This document shows positions 27,435 through 36,657 of a stretch of 64,000 nt of DNA, piece after piece. Source of the DNA: Brachybacterium halotolerans (GTDB lineage Bacteria > Actinomycetota > Actinomycetes > Actinomycetales > Dermabacteraceae); the NCBI RefSeq assembly GCF_016623465.1, contig NZ_JAEDAJ010000001.1, positions 320,985-384,984 on the forward strand, in the 5' to 3' direction. The translations under genes were made by a program, and so were the position numbers. The notes beneath the pieces were generated by a model, which saw nothing but the letters and a program-made list of their open reading frames with translations, did no database searches and was not told the origin of the DNA. Position 1 is the first letter of the stretch; each line of letters begins with the position of its first letter.

Positions 27435-28865
27435 GTGTTCAGCAATCCCAGTGAGGCCATCAAGTTCATCGAGGAGGAGGGCGTCGAGTTCGTCGACATC
27501 CGCTTCTGCGACCTCCCCGGTGTGATGCAGCACTTCAATGTGCCGGCGAGCACCTTCGACGAGGACGCCATCGCGACCGGTCAGCTCTTCGACGGCTCGT
27601 CGATCCGCGGCTTCCAGGCGATCCACGAGTCGGACATGAAGCTCGTCCCGGACCTCGACACCGCGTACGTGGATCCCTTCCGCGAGCGCAAGACGCTCGT
27701 CATCAACTTCTCGATCGTCGATCCGTTCACCGACGAGCCGTACTCGCGCGACCCGCGCACCGTCGCCACCAAGGCCGAGGAGTACATGCGCTCGACGGGC
27801 ATCGCCGACACCGCGTTCTTCGCGGCCGAGGCGGAGTTCTACATCTTCGACGACATCCGCTTCAAGACGGACATGCAGGGCGCGAGCTACCGCATCGACT
27901 CGGACGAGGCGATCTGGAACTCCGACCGCGACGAGTCGGACTTCGGCGGCAACCAGGGCTACAAGACCCGCGTCAAGGGCGGGTACTTCCCGGTCTCCCC
28001 CAACGACCAGATGGCGGACCTGCGCGACGAGATGGTCGTGCGCCTGCACGAGGTCGGCCTGAACGTCGAGCGCGCGCACCACGAGGTGGGCACCGCCGGC
28101 CAGCAGGAGGTCAACTACACCTTCGACACGCTGCGCAAGGCCGCCGACGATGTCATGAAGTTCAAGTACGTCATCAAGAACTCGGCCTGGGAGAACGGCA
28201 AGACCGCCACCTTCATGCCCAAGCCCCTGTTCGGCGACAACGGATCGGGCATGCACACCCACCAGTCGCTCTGGAAGGACGGCGAGCCGCTGTTCTACGA
28301 CGAGCGCGGCTACGGCGGCCTCTCGGACCTCGCCCGCTGGTACATCGGCGGCCTCATCGAGCACGCCCCCTCGCTCGTGGCCTTCACCAACCCCACGGTG
28401 AACTCCTTCAAGCGCCTGGTGCCCGGCTTCGAGGCGCCCGTGAACATGGTCTACTCGGCGCGCAACCGCTCCGCGGCGATCCGCATCCCGGTGACCGGCA
28501 CGTCCCCGAAGGCCAAGCGCCTGGAGTTCCGCGCTCCCGACCCGTCGGCGAACCCGTACCTGTCCTTCGCCGCGCAGCTGATGGCGGGCCTGGACGGCAT
28601 CCGCAACCGCATCGAGCCGCCGGAGCCGATCGACAAGGACCTCTACGAGCTGCCCCCGGAGGAGCACGCGCAGATCAAGCAGCTGCCCGAGTCCCTCGGC
28701 GCCGCCCTGGACGCGCTCGAGGCGGATCACGAGTACCTCACCGAGGGCGACGTGTTCCCCCAGGACCTCATCGAGACCTGGATCTCCTACAAGCGCGAGA
28801 ACGAGATCGACCCGTTCCGCTTCCGCCCCCACCCCTTCGAGTTCGAGCTCTACTACGACATCTGA
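27435..28865 (+). CDS. glnA: Glutamine synthetase type I-beta (GlnA1)
   Basis: Dodecameric enzyme that makes glutamine from glutamate, ammonia and ATP. The 476-aa protein has DGSSIRGF (DGSS signature), AEAEFYIFD and [22 protein letters not shown] carries the active-site His, and [10 protein letters not shown] the adenylylation Tyr, residue 404 by my count. GlnE, the adenylyltransferase that would modify it, is encoded 3.2 kb downstream. GTG 27435 is preferred over ATG 27408 because GGAGGAG lies 4 nt upstream and family N-termini begin near VFSNPSEA. Confidence 0.96.
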   Translation: MFSNPSEAIKFIEEEGVEFVDIRFCDLPGVMQHFNVPASTFDEDAIATGQLFDGSSIRGFQAIHESDMKLVPDLDTAYVDPFRERKTLVINFSIVDPFTDEPYSRDPRTVATKAEEYMRSTGIADTAFFAAEAEFYIFDDIRFKTDMQGASYRIDSDEAIWNSDRDESDFGGNQGYKTRVKGGYFPVSPNDQMADLRDEMVVRLHEVGLNVERAHHEVGTAGQQEVNYTFDTLRKAADDVMKFKYVIKNSAWENGKTATFMPKPLFGDNGSGMHTHQSLWKDGEPLFYDERGYGGLSDLARWYIGGLIEHAPSLVAFTNPTVNSFKRLVPGFEAPVNMVYSARNRSAAIRIPVTGTSPKAKRLEFRAPDPSANPYLSFAAQLMAGLDGIRNRIEPPEPIDKDLYELPPEEHAQIKQLPESLGAALDALEADHEYLTEGDVFPQDLIETWISYKRENEIDPFRFRPHPFEFELYYDI

Positions 28866-28895
28866 GCCGACTCCCCGGTGATCTGACGAAGATCC

Positions 28896-28945
28896 GACGA
28901 ACCGGCCCTCGACCTGCGGTGACGCGTGTCGGGGGCCGGTTCGTC
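28896..28945 (+). terminator. Terminator after glnA
   Basis: A 13-bp stem GACGAACCGGCCC with its perfect complement around a ~24-nt loop. Confidence 0.7.
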
Positions 28946-29013
28946 ACGTCCGGGCGCGATGAGCCGCGTCCGAGCGCGATGAGCAGGGCGCGATGAGCGG
29001 GGCTCGCACTGGA

Positions 29014-29019
29014 TACGAT
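29014..29019 (+). promoter_or_regulatory. -10 box of a leaderless histidine-kinase promoter
   Basis: TACGAT ends 6 nt before the ATG at 29026. Confidence 0.55.
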
Positions 29020-29025
29020 CGCTCC

Positions 29026-30297
29026 ATGCCCGCGCGTGCCCTGCCCTCACGCACCCCGTACGCGCTCGCCCTGCGCTGGCTCGTGCACGTGCTCCTCTAC
29101 CTGCTCGTGGTGGTCGTCGCCCTGCGCACCCTGGGCGATCTGCCCTCCGCGAGCGCCCTGGCCCTTCTGGCGCTCCTGGTCCTGCTCGTGAGCGTGTACT
29201 CGATCGGGGCGCGCCGTGCCGCCGGGCGCGGCGCCGACCATCGCGGGTCGTGGCGCGCGCTCGGCCATCTGCTGCCCGCGGTCCTCGCCTGGGCCGCGTG
29301 CCTCGCACTCACCCCGGACGCGACGTGGATCGCCTTCGGTCTCGACTTCGCCGTGCTCTACGCGCTGCCGCTCGCCGGCGGCATCGTTGGCCTCGTCGTG
29401 GTCACGGCGATCGCTGTCGGCGGCTTCGCGGCCTGGCAGGGCGCTCTGCCCGTCGCCGGCGTCGTGGGGCCGGTGATCGGTGCGCTCGTGGCGCTCGCGG
29501 TGGTGCTCGCGGTGCGCGCTCTCCAGGAGGAGATCGACGAGCGGACCCGCCTCGCGCGCGACCTGCTCGCCGCGCAGGAGGACCTCGCGCGCACCCAGCG
29601 CGACGCGGCCCGCGCCGAGGAGCGCACCCGCATCGCCCGCGAGCTGCACGACACCGTCGCGCAGTCGGCCCTGTCCATCCAGATGCTGCTGGACGCCTCG
29701 CGCACCTCGCTCGAGGCCGGGGACTCCCCCACAGCCCTCGGGCACCTGGGCGAGGCCCGGAGGACGGCCGCGCTCACGAGCCGGCAGACCCGCTCCTTCG
29801 TCGACCAGGACGCGACCGACGAGCGCGAGGGCATGGGACTCGAGGAGCGCCTGAGCGCTGTGATCGCGGAGATGGCGCCGGCGGCGGAGGTCTCCCCCGA
29901 TGTGTCCCTCCGCTGCGAGCTCGACCCCGGCACGTCGGCCCTCGTGCCGGCGCGGACCGCGAGCGGACTCGAGCGGATCCTGCGCTCGCTGCTGGGCAAC
30001 GTCCTCCAGCACGCCGACGCCGCGCGGGCCGTCGCGACGCTCTCGGCGCAGGACGGGGACCTGGTCCTCGACGTGGTCGACGACGGCGTGGGGATGGCAC
30101 CGGAGAGCCCCGAGGGCGCCGCCGAGGGCTTCGGGCTGCGCACGGTGAGGGCGCGCGCCCGGGCGCTCGGAGGCGGCATGGCGATCGAGAGCTCCCCGGG
30201 TCGAGGAACGGCGGTGCAGATCCGTGTGCCGATCGGCGCGCCGCCGCCCGCCGGGGACGAGAACGGGACTATGAGCGAGGAGGGAGAGCGGCGATGA
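29026..30297 (+). CDS. Sensor histidine kinase, NarL/DesK-type (HisKA_3)
   Basis: A 423-aa kinase. The N-terminal ~170 residues form about five or six membrane helices with short loops and no large sensor domain. A coiled coil (EDLARTQRDAARAEERTR) leads to the HisKA_3 box IARELHDTVAQSA with the phospho-acceptor His. A HATPase domain follows with VVDDGVGM and GFGLRTVRARARALGG. ATG 29026 is probably leaderless. It overlaps the response regulator gene by 4 nt. The signal is unknown; this topology often senses membrane or envelope state. Confidence 0.9.
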   Translation: MPARALPSRTPYALALRWLVHVLLYLLVVVVALRTLGDLPSASALALLALLVLLVSVYSIGARRAAGRGADHRGSWRALGHLLPAVLAWAACLALTPDATWIAFGLDFAVLYALPLAGGIVGLVVVTAIAVGGFAAWQGALPVAGVVGPVIGALVALAVVLAVRALQEEIDERTRLARDLLAAQEDLARTQRDAARAEERTRIARELHDTVAQSALSIQMLLDASRTSLEAGDSPTALGHLGEARRTAALTSRQTRSFVDQDATDEREGMGLEERLSAVIAEMAPAAEVSPDVSLRCELDPGTSALVPARTASGLERILRSLLGNVLQHADAARAVATLSAQDGDLVLDVVDDGVGMAPESPEGAAEGFGLRTVRARARALGGGMAIESSPGRGTAVQIRVPIGAPPPAGDENGTMSEEGERR

Positions 30298-30917
30298 TCC
30301 GGATCCTGGTCGCCGATGACCATGCGATCGTCCGGCGCGGCCTCGTCTGGGTGCTCGACGCCCAGGAGGACCTGCAGGTGGTCGCCGAGGCCGACTCCCC
30401 CGAGGCCGCCCGCGACCGTGCCCGGCGCGGAGACGTCGACGTGGTGCTCCTGGACCTCCAGTTCACGACGAGCAGCCTGCGGGGCAGCGCCGTGATCCCC
30501 GACCTGCGCGCAGCGGAGGACCCTCCGGCCGTCGTCGTGCTCACCACCTACGACAACGACCAGGACGTGCTCGAGGCGATGGAGGCGGGCGCCTCGGGCT
30601 ACCTGCTCAAGGACTCCGCTCCCGAGGAGCTGGTGGCCGCCGTGCGGCGCGCCGCGCTCGGATCCCAGGTCGTCGACGCCCGGGTGCGCTCGCGCCTGGA
30701 CCCCACGGGTCCCGAGGCGCTCAGCGAGAGGGAGCGGGAGGTGCTGCTGATGGTGGCCGCCGGTCGCACGAACGCGCAGATCGCCGCCGAGCTCTTCCTG
30801 TCCCAGGCCACGGTCAAGACGCACCTCGTGCACGTCTTCGACAAGCTCGGCGCCGGCAGCCGCACCGACGCGGTCGCCCGGGCGCGGGCGCGCGGGATCC
30901 TCAGGCCCGACGCCTGA
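30294..30917 (+). CDS. Response regulator, NarL/LuxR type
   Basis: A 207-aa DNA-binding regulator paired with the preceding kinase (ATGA overlap). The receiver domain has DDHAIVRRGL, the phospho-acceptor Asp in VVLLDLQF, and GYLLKD with the conserved Lys. A LuxR-type HTH spans ~148-205 (LSEREREVLLMVAAGRTNAQIA, SQATVKTHL). Its targets are unknown; no adjacent transporter or output gene points to one. Confidence 0.94.
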   Translation: MIRILVADDHAIVRRGLVWVLDAQEDLQVVAEADSPEAARDRARRGDVDVVLLDLQFTTSSLRGSAVIPDLRAAEDPPAVVVLTTYDNDQDVLEAMEAGASGYLLKDSAPEELVAAVRRAALGSQVVDARVRSRLDPTGPEALSEREREVLLMVAAGRTNAQIAAELFLSQATVKTHLVHVFDKLGAGSRTDAVARARARGILRPDA

Positions 30918-30940
30918 GCCCTGTGCAGGAGTGCAGGGCC
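30918..30940 (+). terminator. Weak hairpin between convergent genes
   Basis: GCCCTGTGCA and TGCAGGGC pair with one bulged T directly after the regulator stop. Confidence 0.35.
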
Positions 30941-30963
30941 CCGTCGGCCGGAGACCGGGCGGA

Positions 30964-31890
30964 TCAGCCGAGCGCGTCGATCCCGCCGAGCCCACCCTTG
31001 GACTTCAGCAGCGAGACCAGCAGCTGCTGGGGCTGGCTACAGGTCTCGAGCACGCAGTCGTCGGCCTCGAAGGCCCAGATGCGGCGCAGCGCGGTGAAGG
31101 CCTCGAACTCCTCGGGACCCGTCTTCAGCGGGACCACGGAGTATCCGCCGGCCTCGGGGAGATGGATGATGAAGGCCCCCGTGAGCTCGGGCATCTCGCG
31201 CACGGTGCCGTCCTCGTCGAGCAGCGCCTCGGCGTTGACCACCGCGACGCCCTGCAGCGCGTAGTCGCCGCGCACCTTCTTCGAGGTCTTGATGTCACCG
31301 CTCAGCAGCGCGCCGCCGATCCGGACGATGCAGTCCGTGGTGCCCGCGTAGCCCACGGTGTGGTTCACGACGGTCTGCTCGACCTCGACGAACTCGGGCT
31401 GGAACTCCTCGAGGAACCTCCCGTAGCCGTCCAGGCGCACCGCGGCGCGCGCCAGGAGGTCCTCGGCGCTCGGCTCCCGCGCGAAAGCGCCGTCCTCGCG
31501 ACGCATGTCCTCGGCGATCGCGGAGACCTGGTCGGGCGTCGGCCGCTCACCGCTGCGGCCCCAGTCCTCGCAGGCGGCATGCACGAGGGTTCCGAACTCG
31601 GAGGCGATCCGGGTGTGCTCCTCGGCCGCCGCGGCGATGCGCTTCTGCGTCCCCCAGCGATCGCGCGAGACGCGGGTGATCTCCGAGGCGGCGCGATCGG
31701 GATTGCGGTCCAGCCACGCGTACATGTCCAGCGCGCGCTTGGAGGCCATGGTCGCGTACCAGCCCTGCAGGTGGTCCTTCGCGCGCATCCCGGCGACCGT
31801 GGTGATCGAGGGATAGACCGGCTTGCCGTCCGGCTCGATGCGGTACATGCGCCCGCGCGCGGTCTGCTCGCTCAGCTTGGGTGTGGTCAT
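30964..31890 (-). CDS. PD-(D/E)XK nuclease-like protein
   Basis: A 308-aa protein. GTLVHAACEDWG near residue 100 resembles the GxxxH helix of RecB/Cas4-like nucleases. GYAGTTDCIVRI followed by LSGDIKTSKK gives the D...(D)xK core, and LQGVAVVNAEAL is the downstream Q-containing helix (LQ..AY in RecB). Together these indicate a RecB-family PD-(D/E)XK fold, with His, Asp, Asp and Lys in order. Actinobacterial homologues are mostly uncharacterised. A phage-type exonuclease is another possibility, but GC and codon use look native. A TACCCT box lies about 40 bp upstream. Confidence 0.7.
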   Translation of the reverse strand: MTTPKLSEQTARGRMYRIEPDGKPVYPSITTVAGMRAKDHLQGWYATMASKRALDMYAWLDRNPDRAASEITRVSRDRWGTQKRIAAAAEEHTRIASEFGTLVHAACEDWGRSGERPTPDQVSAIAEDMRREDGAFAREPSAEDLLARAAVRLDGYGRFLEEFQPEFVEVEQTVVNHTVGYAGTTDCIVRIGGALLSGDIKTSKKVRGDYALQGVAVVNAEALLDEDGTVREMPELTGAFIIHLPEAGGYSVVPLKTGPEEFEAFTALRRIWAFEADDCVLETCSQPQQLLVSLLKSKGGLGGIDALG

Positions 31891-32095
31891 GGCTCCTCGG
31901 AGGGACGACGGACGGGACGGCCCTGCTCAGGGTACGGCGATCGGTCGCCCCCGGGCGGGACGCTGTGGACGAGCGGGCGACGGATGTGTGCTCGCTCTCC
32001 CGTCGGCGTCCTCATCCATCGGGGTTCCGTCCGTCCACGTCCTCATCCGCCCACACCCCGCCGGTCGCTCGCGATGCCCGACGGACCGGGCCCGA

Positions 32096-35000
32096 TCAGT
32101 CGCCGTCGCCGAAGATGATCTCCTCGGCGACGGTGCGCGCGTGGCGGGTGGCGCGCAGATAGTTCTCCTCGAGCTCGGAGGCGCTGCCCTCGTCGCCGTC
32201 CACGAGCACCGCGACCGCGTAGAGGTCGATGCGGTCCGCGGGGAGCACGTCGCCCTCGCGGCCGCGCCACAGGAAGATCGCGCGGCGCATCTGCCAGGCG
32301 AGGGTCCAGGCCCCCGTGAGGTCCTCCTGCTGCCGCGGCGTGAGCAGCTCCGCGCGCCGGGCCTCCTCGAGGATCCGCAGGGTCGTGGGGCTGCGCAGCT
32401 CGGGGACCTCGTGACCGTGCTCGAGCACGAGCAGCTGGGCCACCCACTCGACGTCGGTCATGCTGCCGCGGCCGAGCTTCAGATGGCGGGCGGGATCCGT
32501 GCCGCGGGGCAGGCGCTCGGACTCCACGCGCGCCTTCATGGTCGCGATCTCCCGTCGGGCCGACGCCCCGAGGCCGCCGCGGGGATAGCGGTGAAGATCC
32601 ATGGCGGCCTCGATCTGCTCCTGCAGATCCCGCGAGGCGACCACGACGCGTGCGCGCACAAGGGCCTGCTTCTCCCAGGTCAGGGCGTCGCGCCGGTAGT
32701 AGTCGCGCCAGGCGTCGAGGCTGCGGGCGAGCAGCCCGTTGCGCCCCTCGGGCCGCAGATCGGCGTTGACCTTCATGTCCGCACCGGCCGAGGGCGCGTT
32801 GAGGATCCGCTGCACCTGGGTCGCGATCGCGACGGCGATCGTGCCGGCCTGCTCCCCCGCGCCGCGGTCGGCGAAGACGAACTGGACGTCGGCGTCGGAG
32901 GCGTAGCCCATCTCGCGAGCCCCGAAGCTGCCCATGGCCACGAGGGCCATCTCCACGCCGAGCGCCCGCGAGGGGTCCGAGCGCCTCTCGCGCAGGTCGC
33001 GGGCGCTGAGCTCGAGGTCGTCGCGCACGGGGGCGACATCCTCGCCGATGGCCCCGCGCTCGCGCGCGACCGCGTGGTAGGCGACCAGGAGGCCCGCCTC
33101 GAGGACGGCCTCGGCGAGGTCGGTGAGGCCGCGGGCGGCGGCGCGCGCGTCGAGCAGGCCCAGCAGGTGGGCCATGGAGATCCGCAGCAGCTCGCGCAGG
33201 CGGGCGCGTCGCAGCAGGTCCTGTGCGGATTCGATGGAGTCGACGCGGCGGATGACGGCGAGGAACTCCTCGTGCAGCTTCTCGCGGCTCAGCGGCCGCA
33301 GGGTGTCGTCACGGCCCAGCCAGCGCACGGCCTCGGGGACCTTCTCGAGCTGCTCGCCGACGAAGCGGGAGCTCGAGAGCACGCGGGTCAGGCGCCGGGC
33401 GGCGACGCCGCTGTCGCGCAGCAGGGCGAGGTACCAGTGCGCGGAGCCGATGGTGTCGGACAGACGGCGGAAGGCGAGCAGGCCCAGGTCGGGGTCGATC
33501 CCGTCGGCGAACCATTCGAGCAGCGCCGGCAGCAGCTGGCGCTGGATCGCGGCGCGCCGGGAGATGCCCTCGGTGAGCGCCCGGATGTGGTCGACGGCGC
33601 GGCGCGGGTCCCGATAGCCGATCGCCGCGAGCCGGGCCCGCGCGGACTCGGCCGAGAGCCGCACCTCGTCGTCGCTGAGCTGCGAGGAGGTCAGCAGCAG
33701 CGGCCGGTAGAAGATCTCCTCGTGCAGCTGCCGCACGCGTCGCCGGGTGCGCTCGTAGACGCCCTGGAAGTCCTGCGGCGCGATGCGGACGCTGCGCGCG
33801 AGGCGGCGCAGGTCGGCCTCCGCCGTGGGCAGCACCTGGGTGCGGCGCATGCGATGCAGCTGCAGACGGTGCTCGACGGTGCGCAGGAAGCGGTAGGCGC
33901 CGTCGAGCTCGACGACGTGGCGACGCGAGATGTAGCCGCCGGTGCCCAGGCGCTCGAGGGCCGGCAAGGTGCCGCGCACGTGCAGGGACTCGTCCGTGCG
34001 GCCGTGGACCATCTGCAGCAGCTGCACGGTGAACTCGACGTCGCGCAGGCCACCGGGGCCGAGCTTGATGTTGCGGTCGGCTTCCGCGTGCGGGATGTGG
34101 GCGATGACCCGTCGGCGCATGGCGCGGGTGTCCTCGACGAAGCCGTCGCGGGTGGAGGCCTGCCAGATCCAGGGCTCGACCATCTCCTCGAAGGCGTGGC
34201 CGAGCTCCGCGTCGCCGGCGACGAAGCGGGCCTTCAGCAGTGCCTGGAACTCCCAGGACTCCGCCCAGCGCCGGTAGTAGCGGCGGTAGGAGTCCAGCGA
34301 GCGCACGAGCTCGCCGTCCTTCCCCTCGGGTCGCAGGTTCGCGTCGACCTGCCAGAGGGATCCCTCGCCGGTGCGGTCCGCGCACACCCGGGCGAGCTCG
34401 CGGCAGAGGGCGGAGCCGACGGCCGTCATGGTGCGCTCTTCGACGTCCTCGGCGGCGGGCGCGGCGACGTAGACGACGTCCACGTCGGAGATGAAGTTGA
34501 GCTCGCGCGCCCCGGTCTTGCCCATCGCGAGCACCGCGAGGCGCACCGTCTCCTGGTCGTCGACGGCGGTGCGGGCGATCGCGAGCGCGGCCTCGAGGGA
34601 CGCCCCGGCGAGATCCGCGAGGGAGGCGGAGACGTAGGGCTGGATGGCGACGGGATCGGGCGCCGTCACGTCGGCCGCGGCGATCTGCAGGAGCCGCTCG
34701 TGGTACGCGATGCGCAGGGCGTCGCATCCCTCGCGGCCGCTGAGCGAGGCGAGCGGGATCTCGGCGCCGGCGACCGCGCCGACCGCGCCGAGCATGCGCG
34801 CACGCACGTCCGCCGCGTCGAGCGTCAGGGTGTCCTCATCGCTGTGGAGGGCGACGGCCCGATCGGGGTGGCGGGTGAGGAAGTCGCCGAGGGCGACCGA
34901 GGTGCCCAGCACACGGATCAGCCGCTCCCCCGGCCCGCCGGACTCCCCGACGCTGCCGAGCAGCTCGCCGAGCTCGCGCTCGCGGCCCGCCTCGAGGGAG

Positions 35001-35236
35001 GCCTCTGCGAAGCGGAGCAGGCCGAGGACCGCCTCATCGGGATCGGGGACGCGCCCGATCGCCTCCGCCGCCCGGGGGCCGAGGCCCGCGAGGGCGGGCT
35101 CGGCGAGGAAGCGCTGGACGCGGTCGGTGCGGGTGAAGCCGAGGCGCGCGAGGGCGCCCGTCGTGCTCGGCGGCTCGGCCGACGAGGACGCGGCCGACGA
35201 GGACGCAGCAGAGGAGGACCGTGGCTGCGGGGTCAT
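32096..35236 (-). CDS. glnE: Bifunctional glutamine-synthetase adenylyltransferase/adenylyl-removing enzyme
   Basis: Adds and removes AMP on the GlnA1 tyrosine. The 1046-aa protein has two nucleotidyltransferase halves: the N-terminal half with FISDVDVVYV and the C-terminal half with YASDADVQFV, each holding the paired Asp metal site. The conserved LKLGPGGLRDVEFTVQLLQ and LKLGRGSMTDVEWVAQLLVL sequences lie between and after them. ATG 35236 overlaps the glnA2 stop (ATGA); the Ser/Ala-rich N-terminal 30 residues are not conserved. It is co-transcribed after glnA2 as in mycobacteria. Confidence 0.96.
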   Translation of the reverse strand: MTPQPRSSSAASSSAASSSAEPPSTTGALARLGFTRTDRVQRFLAEPALAGLGPRAAEAIGRVPDPDEAVLGLLRFAEASLEAGRERELGELLGSVGESGGPGERLIRVLGTSVALGDFLTRHPDRAVALHSDEDTLTLDAADVRARMLGAVGAVAGAEIPLASLSGREGCDALRIAYHERLLQIAAADVTAPDPVAIQPYVSASLADLAGASLEAALAIARTAVDDQETVRLAVLAMGKTGARELNFISDVDVVYVAAPAAEDVEERTMTAVGSALCRELARVCADRTGEGSLWQVDANLRPEGKDGELVRSLDSYRRYYRRWAESWEFQALLKARFVAGDAELGHAFEEMVEPWIWQASTRDGFVEDTRAMRRRVIAHIPHAEADRNIKLGPGGLRDVEFTVQLLQMVHGRTDESLHVRGTLPALERLGTGGYISRRHVVELDGAYRFLRTVEHRLQLHRMRRTQVLPTAEADLRRLARSVRIAPQDFQGVYERTRRRVRQLHEEIFYRPLLLTSSQLSDDEVRLSAESARARLAAIGYRDPRRAVDHIRALTEGISRRAAIQRQLLPALLEWFADGIDPDLGLLAFRRLSDTIGSAHWYLALLRDSGVAARRLTRVLSSSRFVGEQLEKVPEAVRWLGRDDTLRPLSREKLHEEFLAVIRRVDSIESAQDLLRRARLRELLRISMAHLLGLLDARAAARGLTDLAEAVLEAGLLVAYHAVARERGAIGEDVAPVRDDLELSARDLRERRSDPSRALGVEMALVAMGSFGAREMGYASDADVQFVFADRGAGEQAGTIAVAIATQVQRILNAPSAGADMKVNADLRPEGRNGLLARSLDAWRDYYRRDALTWEKQALVRARVVVASRDLQEQIEAAMDLHRYPRGGLGASARREIATMKARVESERLPRGTDPARHLKLGRGSMTDVEWVAQLLVLEHGHEVPELRSPTTLRILEEARRAELLTPRQQEDLTGAWTLAWQMRRAIFLWRGREGDVLPADRIDLYAVAVLVDGDEGSASELEENYLRATRHARTVAEEIIFGDGD

Positions 35237-36570
35237 CCTGCGAAGAAGGAGGTCTCGAGCTCCCGCGAGGTGACCTGCTCGCGGTAGCGCCGCCACTCGT
35301 CGTGCTTGTTGCGCAGGAAGAACTCGAAGACCTGCTCACCGAGGGTCTCGGCCATCAGCTCGCTGCTCTCGAACACCTCGAGCGCACGGTAGAGGTCGGT
35401 GGGCAGCGGCTCGATGCCCATCGTGCGGCGCTCGCGGTCGGTGAGCTCCCAGACGGTGTCCTCCGCGCCCTCGGGCAGCTCGTACTCCTCCTCGACGCCC
35501 TTCAGCCCGGCCGCGAAGAGCACCGCGAAGGCCAAATAGGGATTGCACGAGGAGTCGGTGCCGCGGAACTCGACGCGCGAGCTGGTGCCCTTGGTGGGCT
35601 TGTGGAACGGCACGCGGACCAGCGCCGAACGGTTGTTGTGCCCCCAGGTGATGAAGCTCGGCGCCTCCTGCGCACCCCAGAGGCGCTTGTAGGAGTTCAC
35701 GAACTGGTTGGTGACGGCGCAGTACTCGGAGGCGTGGCGCAGCAGGCCGGCGATGAACTGGCGGCCGGTGCGCGAGAGGCCGTACTCGGCGCCGGGCTCG
35801 TGGAAGGCGTTGCGGCCGCCCTGGAACATCGACAGATGCGTGTGCATGCCCGAGCCGGGGTGCTCGATCATCGGCTTCGGCATGAAGGTCGCGACCTGGT
35901 CCATGCCCAGGGCGACCTCCTTGACCACGGTGCGGAAGCTGAGGATGTTGTCCGCCGTGGTGAGCGCGTCCGCGTAGCGCAGGTCGATCTCGTTCTGCCC
36001 GGGCCCGTTCTCGTGGTGGGAGAACTCGACCTGGATGTTCATCTGCTCGAGGTACTTGATGACCGTGCGGCGGAAGTCCTGGCCCTGCCCCTTGTGGACG
36101 TGGTCGAAGTAGCCGGCGTTGTCGACGGGCTGCAGCGGGCGCCCCGGCGCCCACGGCTCCTTGAACAGGTAGAACTCGATCTCGGGGTGCGCGTAGAGGT
36201 CGAGGCCCTGGGCGGCCGCCCGGTCGGCGACCTGCCGCAGCACGCGCCGCGGGTCCGACGCCGCGGGCTCGCCGTCGGGCGTGAGGACGTCGCACATCAT
36301 CCTGCCCGTGCCCTCGACCTCGCCGCGCCACGGCAGCATCTGGAAGGTCGCGGGGTCCGGTCGCAGCAGCATGTCGGACTCGTACGCCCGGGTGAAGCCC
36401 TCGATCGTGGAGCCGTCGATGCCGATGCCCTCGTCGAAGGCGGTCTCGAGGTCCTCCGGAGAGATCGCGATGGACTTCAGCGTCCCCACCACGTCGCAGA
36501 ACCAGAGGCGGATGAACCGCACGTCCTTCTCGGCGACCGTGCGCAGGACAGCATCGTGGTGGCGTTCCAT
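35233..36570 (-). CDS. glnA2: Glutamine synthetase family protein GlnA2 (type I-alpha-like)
   Basis: A 445-aa glutamine synthetase with IDGSTIEGF, HPEIEFYLF, the NGPGQNEIDL loop, GSGMHTHLSMF and ITWGHNNRSALVR. It lacks the 25-residue insert of I-beta enzymes. At the position of the adenylylation motif it has DTVWELTDRE, with no Tyr, so GlnE should not control it (inference). GlnA2-type proteins next to glnE may make glutamine or gamma-glutamyl compounds. ATG 36570 (MERHH) is chosen over 36588. Confidence 0.92.
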   Translation of the reverse strand: MERHHDAVLRTVAEKDVRFIRLWFCDVVGTLKSIAISPEDLETAFDEGIGIDGSTIEGFTRAYESDMLLRPDPATFQMLPWRGEVEGTGRMMCDVLTPDGEPAASDPRRVLRQVADRAAAQGLDLYAHPEIEFYLFKEPWAPGRPLQPVDNAGYFDHVHKGQGQDFRRTVIKYLEQMNIQVEFSHHENGPGQNEIDLRYADALTTADNILSFRTVVKEVALGMDQVATFMPKPMIEHPGSGMHTHLSMFQGGRNAFHEPGAEYGLSRTGRQFIAGLLRHASEYCAVTNQFVNSYKRLWGAQEAPSFITWGHNNRSALVRVPFHKPTKGTSSRVEFRGTDSSCNPYLAFAVLFAAGLKGVEEEYELPEGAEDTVWELTDRERRTMGIEPLPTDLYRALEVFESSELMAETLGEQVFEFFLRNKHDEWRRYREQVTSRELETSFFAG

Positions 36571-36609
36571 GGCACCAGTGTGCCGCATGGCGATGACCCC
36601 AGACGCGCG

Positions 36610-36644
36610 GACGCCGCCCCAGCACGATGCGCTGGAGCGGCGTC
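36610..36644 (-). terminator. Terminator after the lipoprotein gene
   Basis: GACGCCGC and GCGGCGTC pair, extended by CCAGC/GCTGG with one mismatch on each side, just after the lipoprotein stop. Confidence 0.6.
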
Positions 36645-36657
36645 TCGGAACGGGTGC

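Noticed and set aside
31823..35287. 1154-residue plus-strand open frame
   Set aside because: Fully antisense to glnE, which has clear motifs and operon context; the frame is rich in Gly/Ala/Arg/His typical of high-GC shadow frames.
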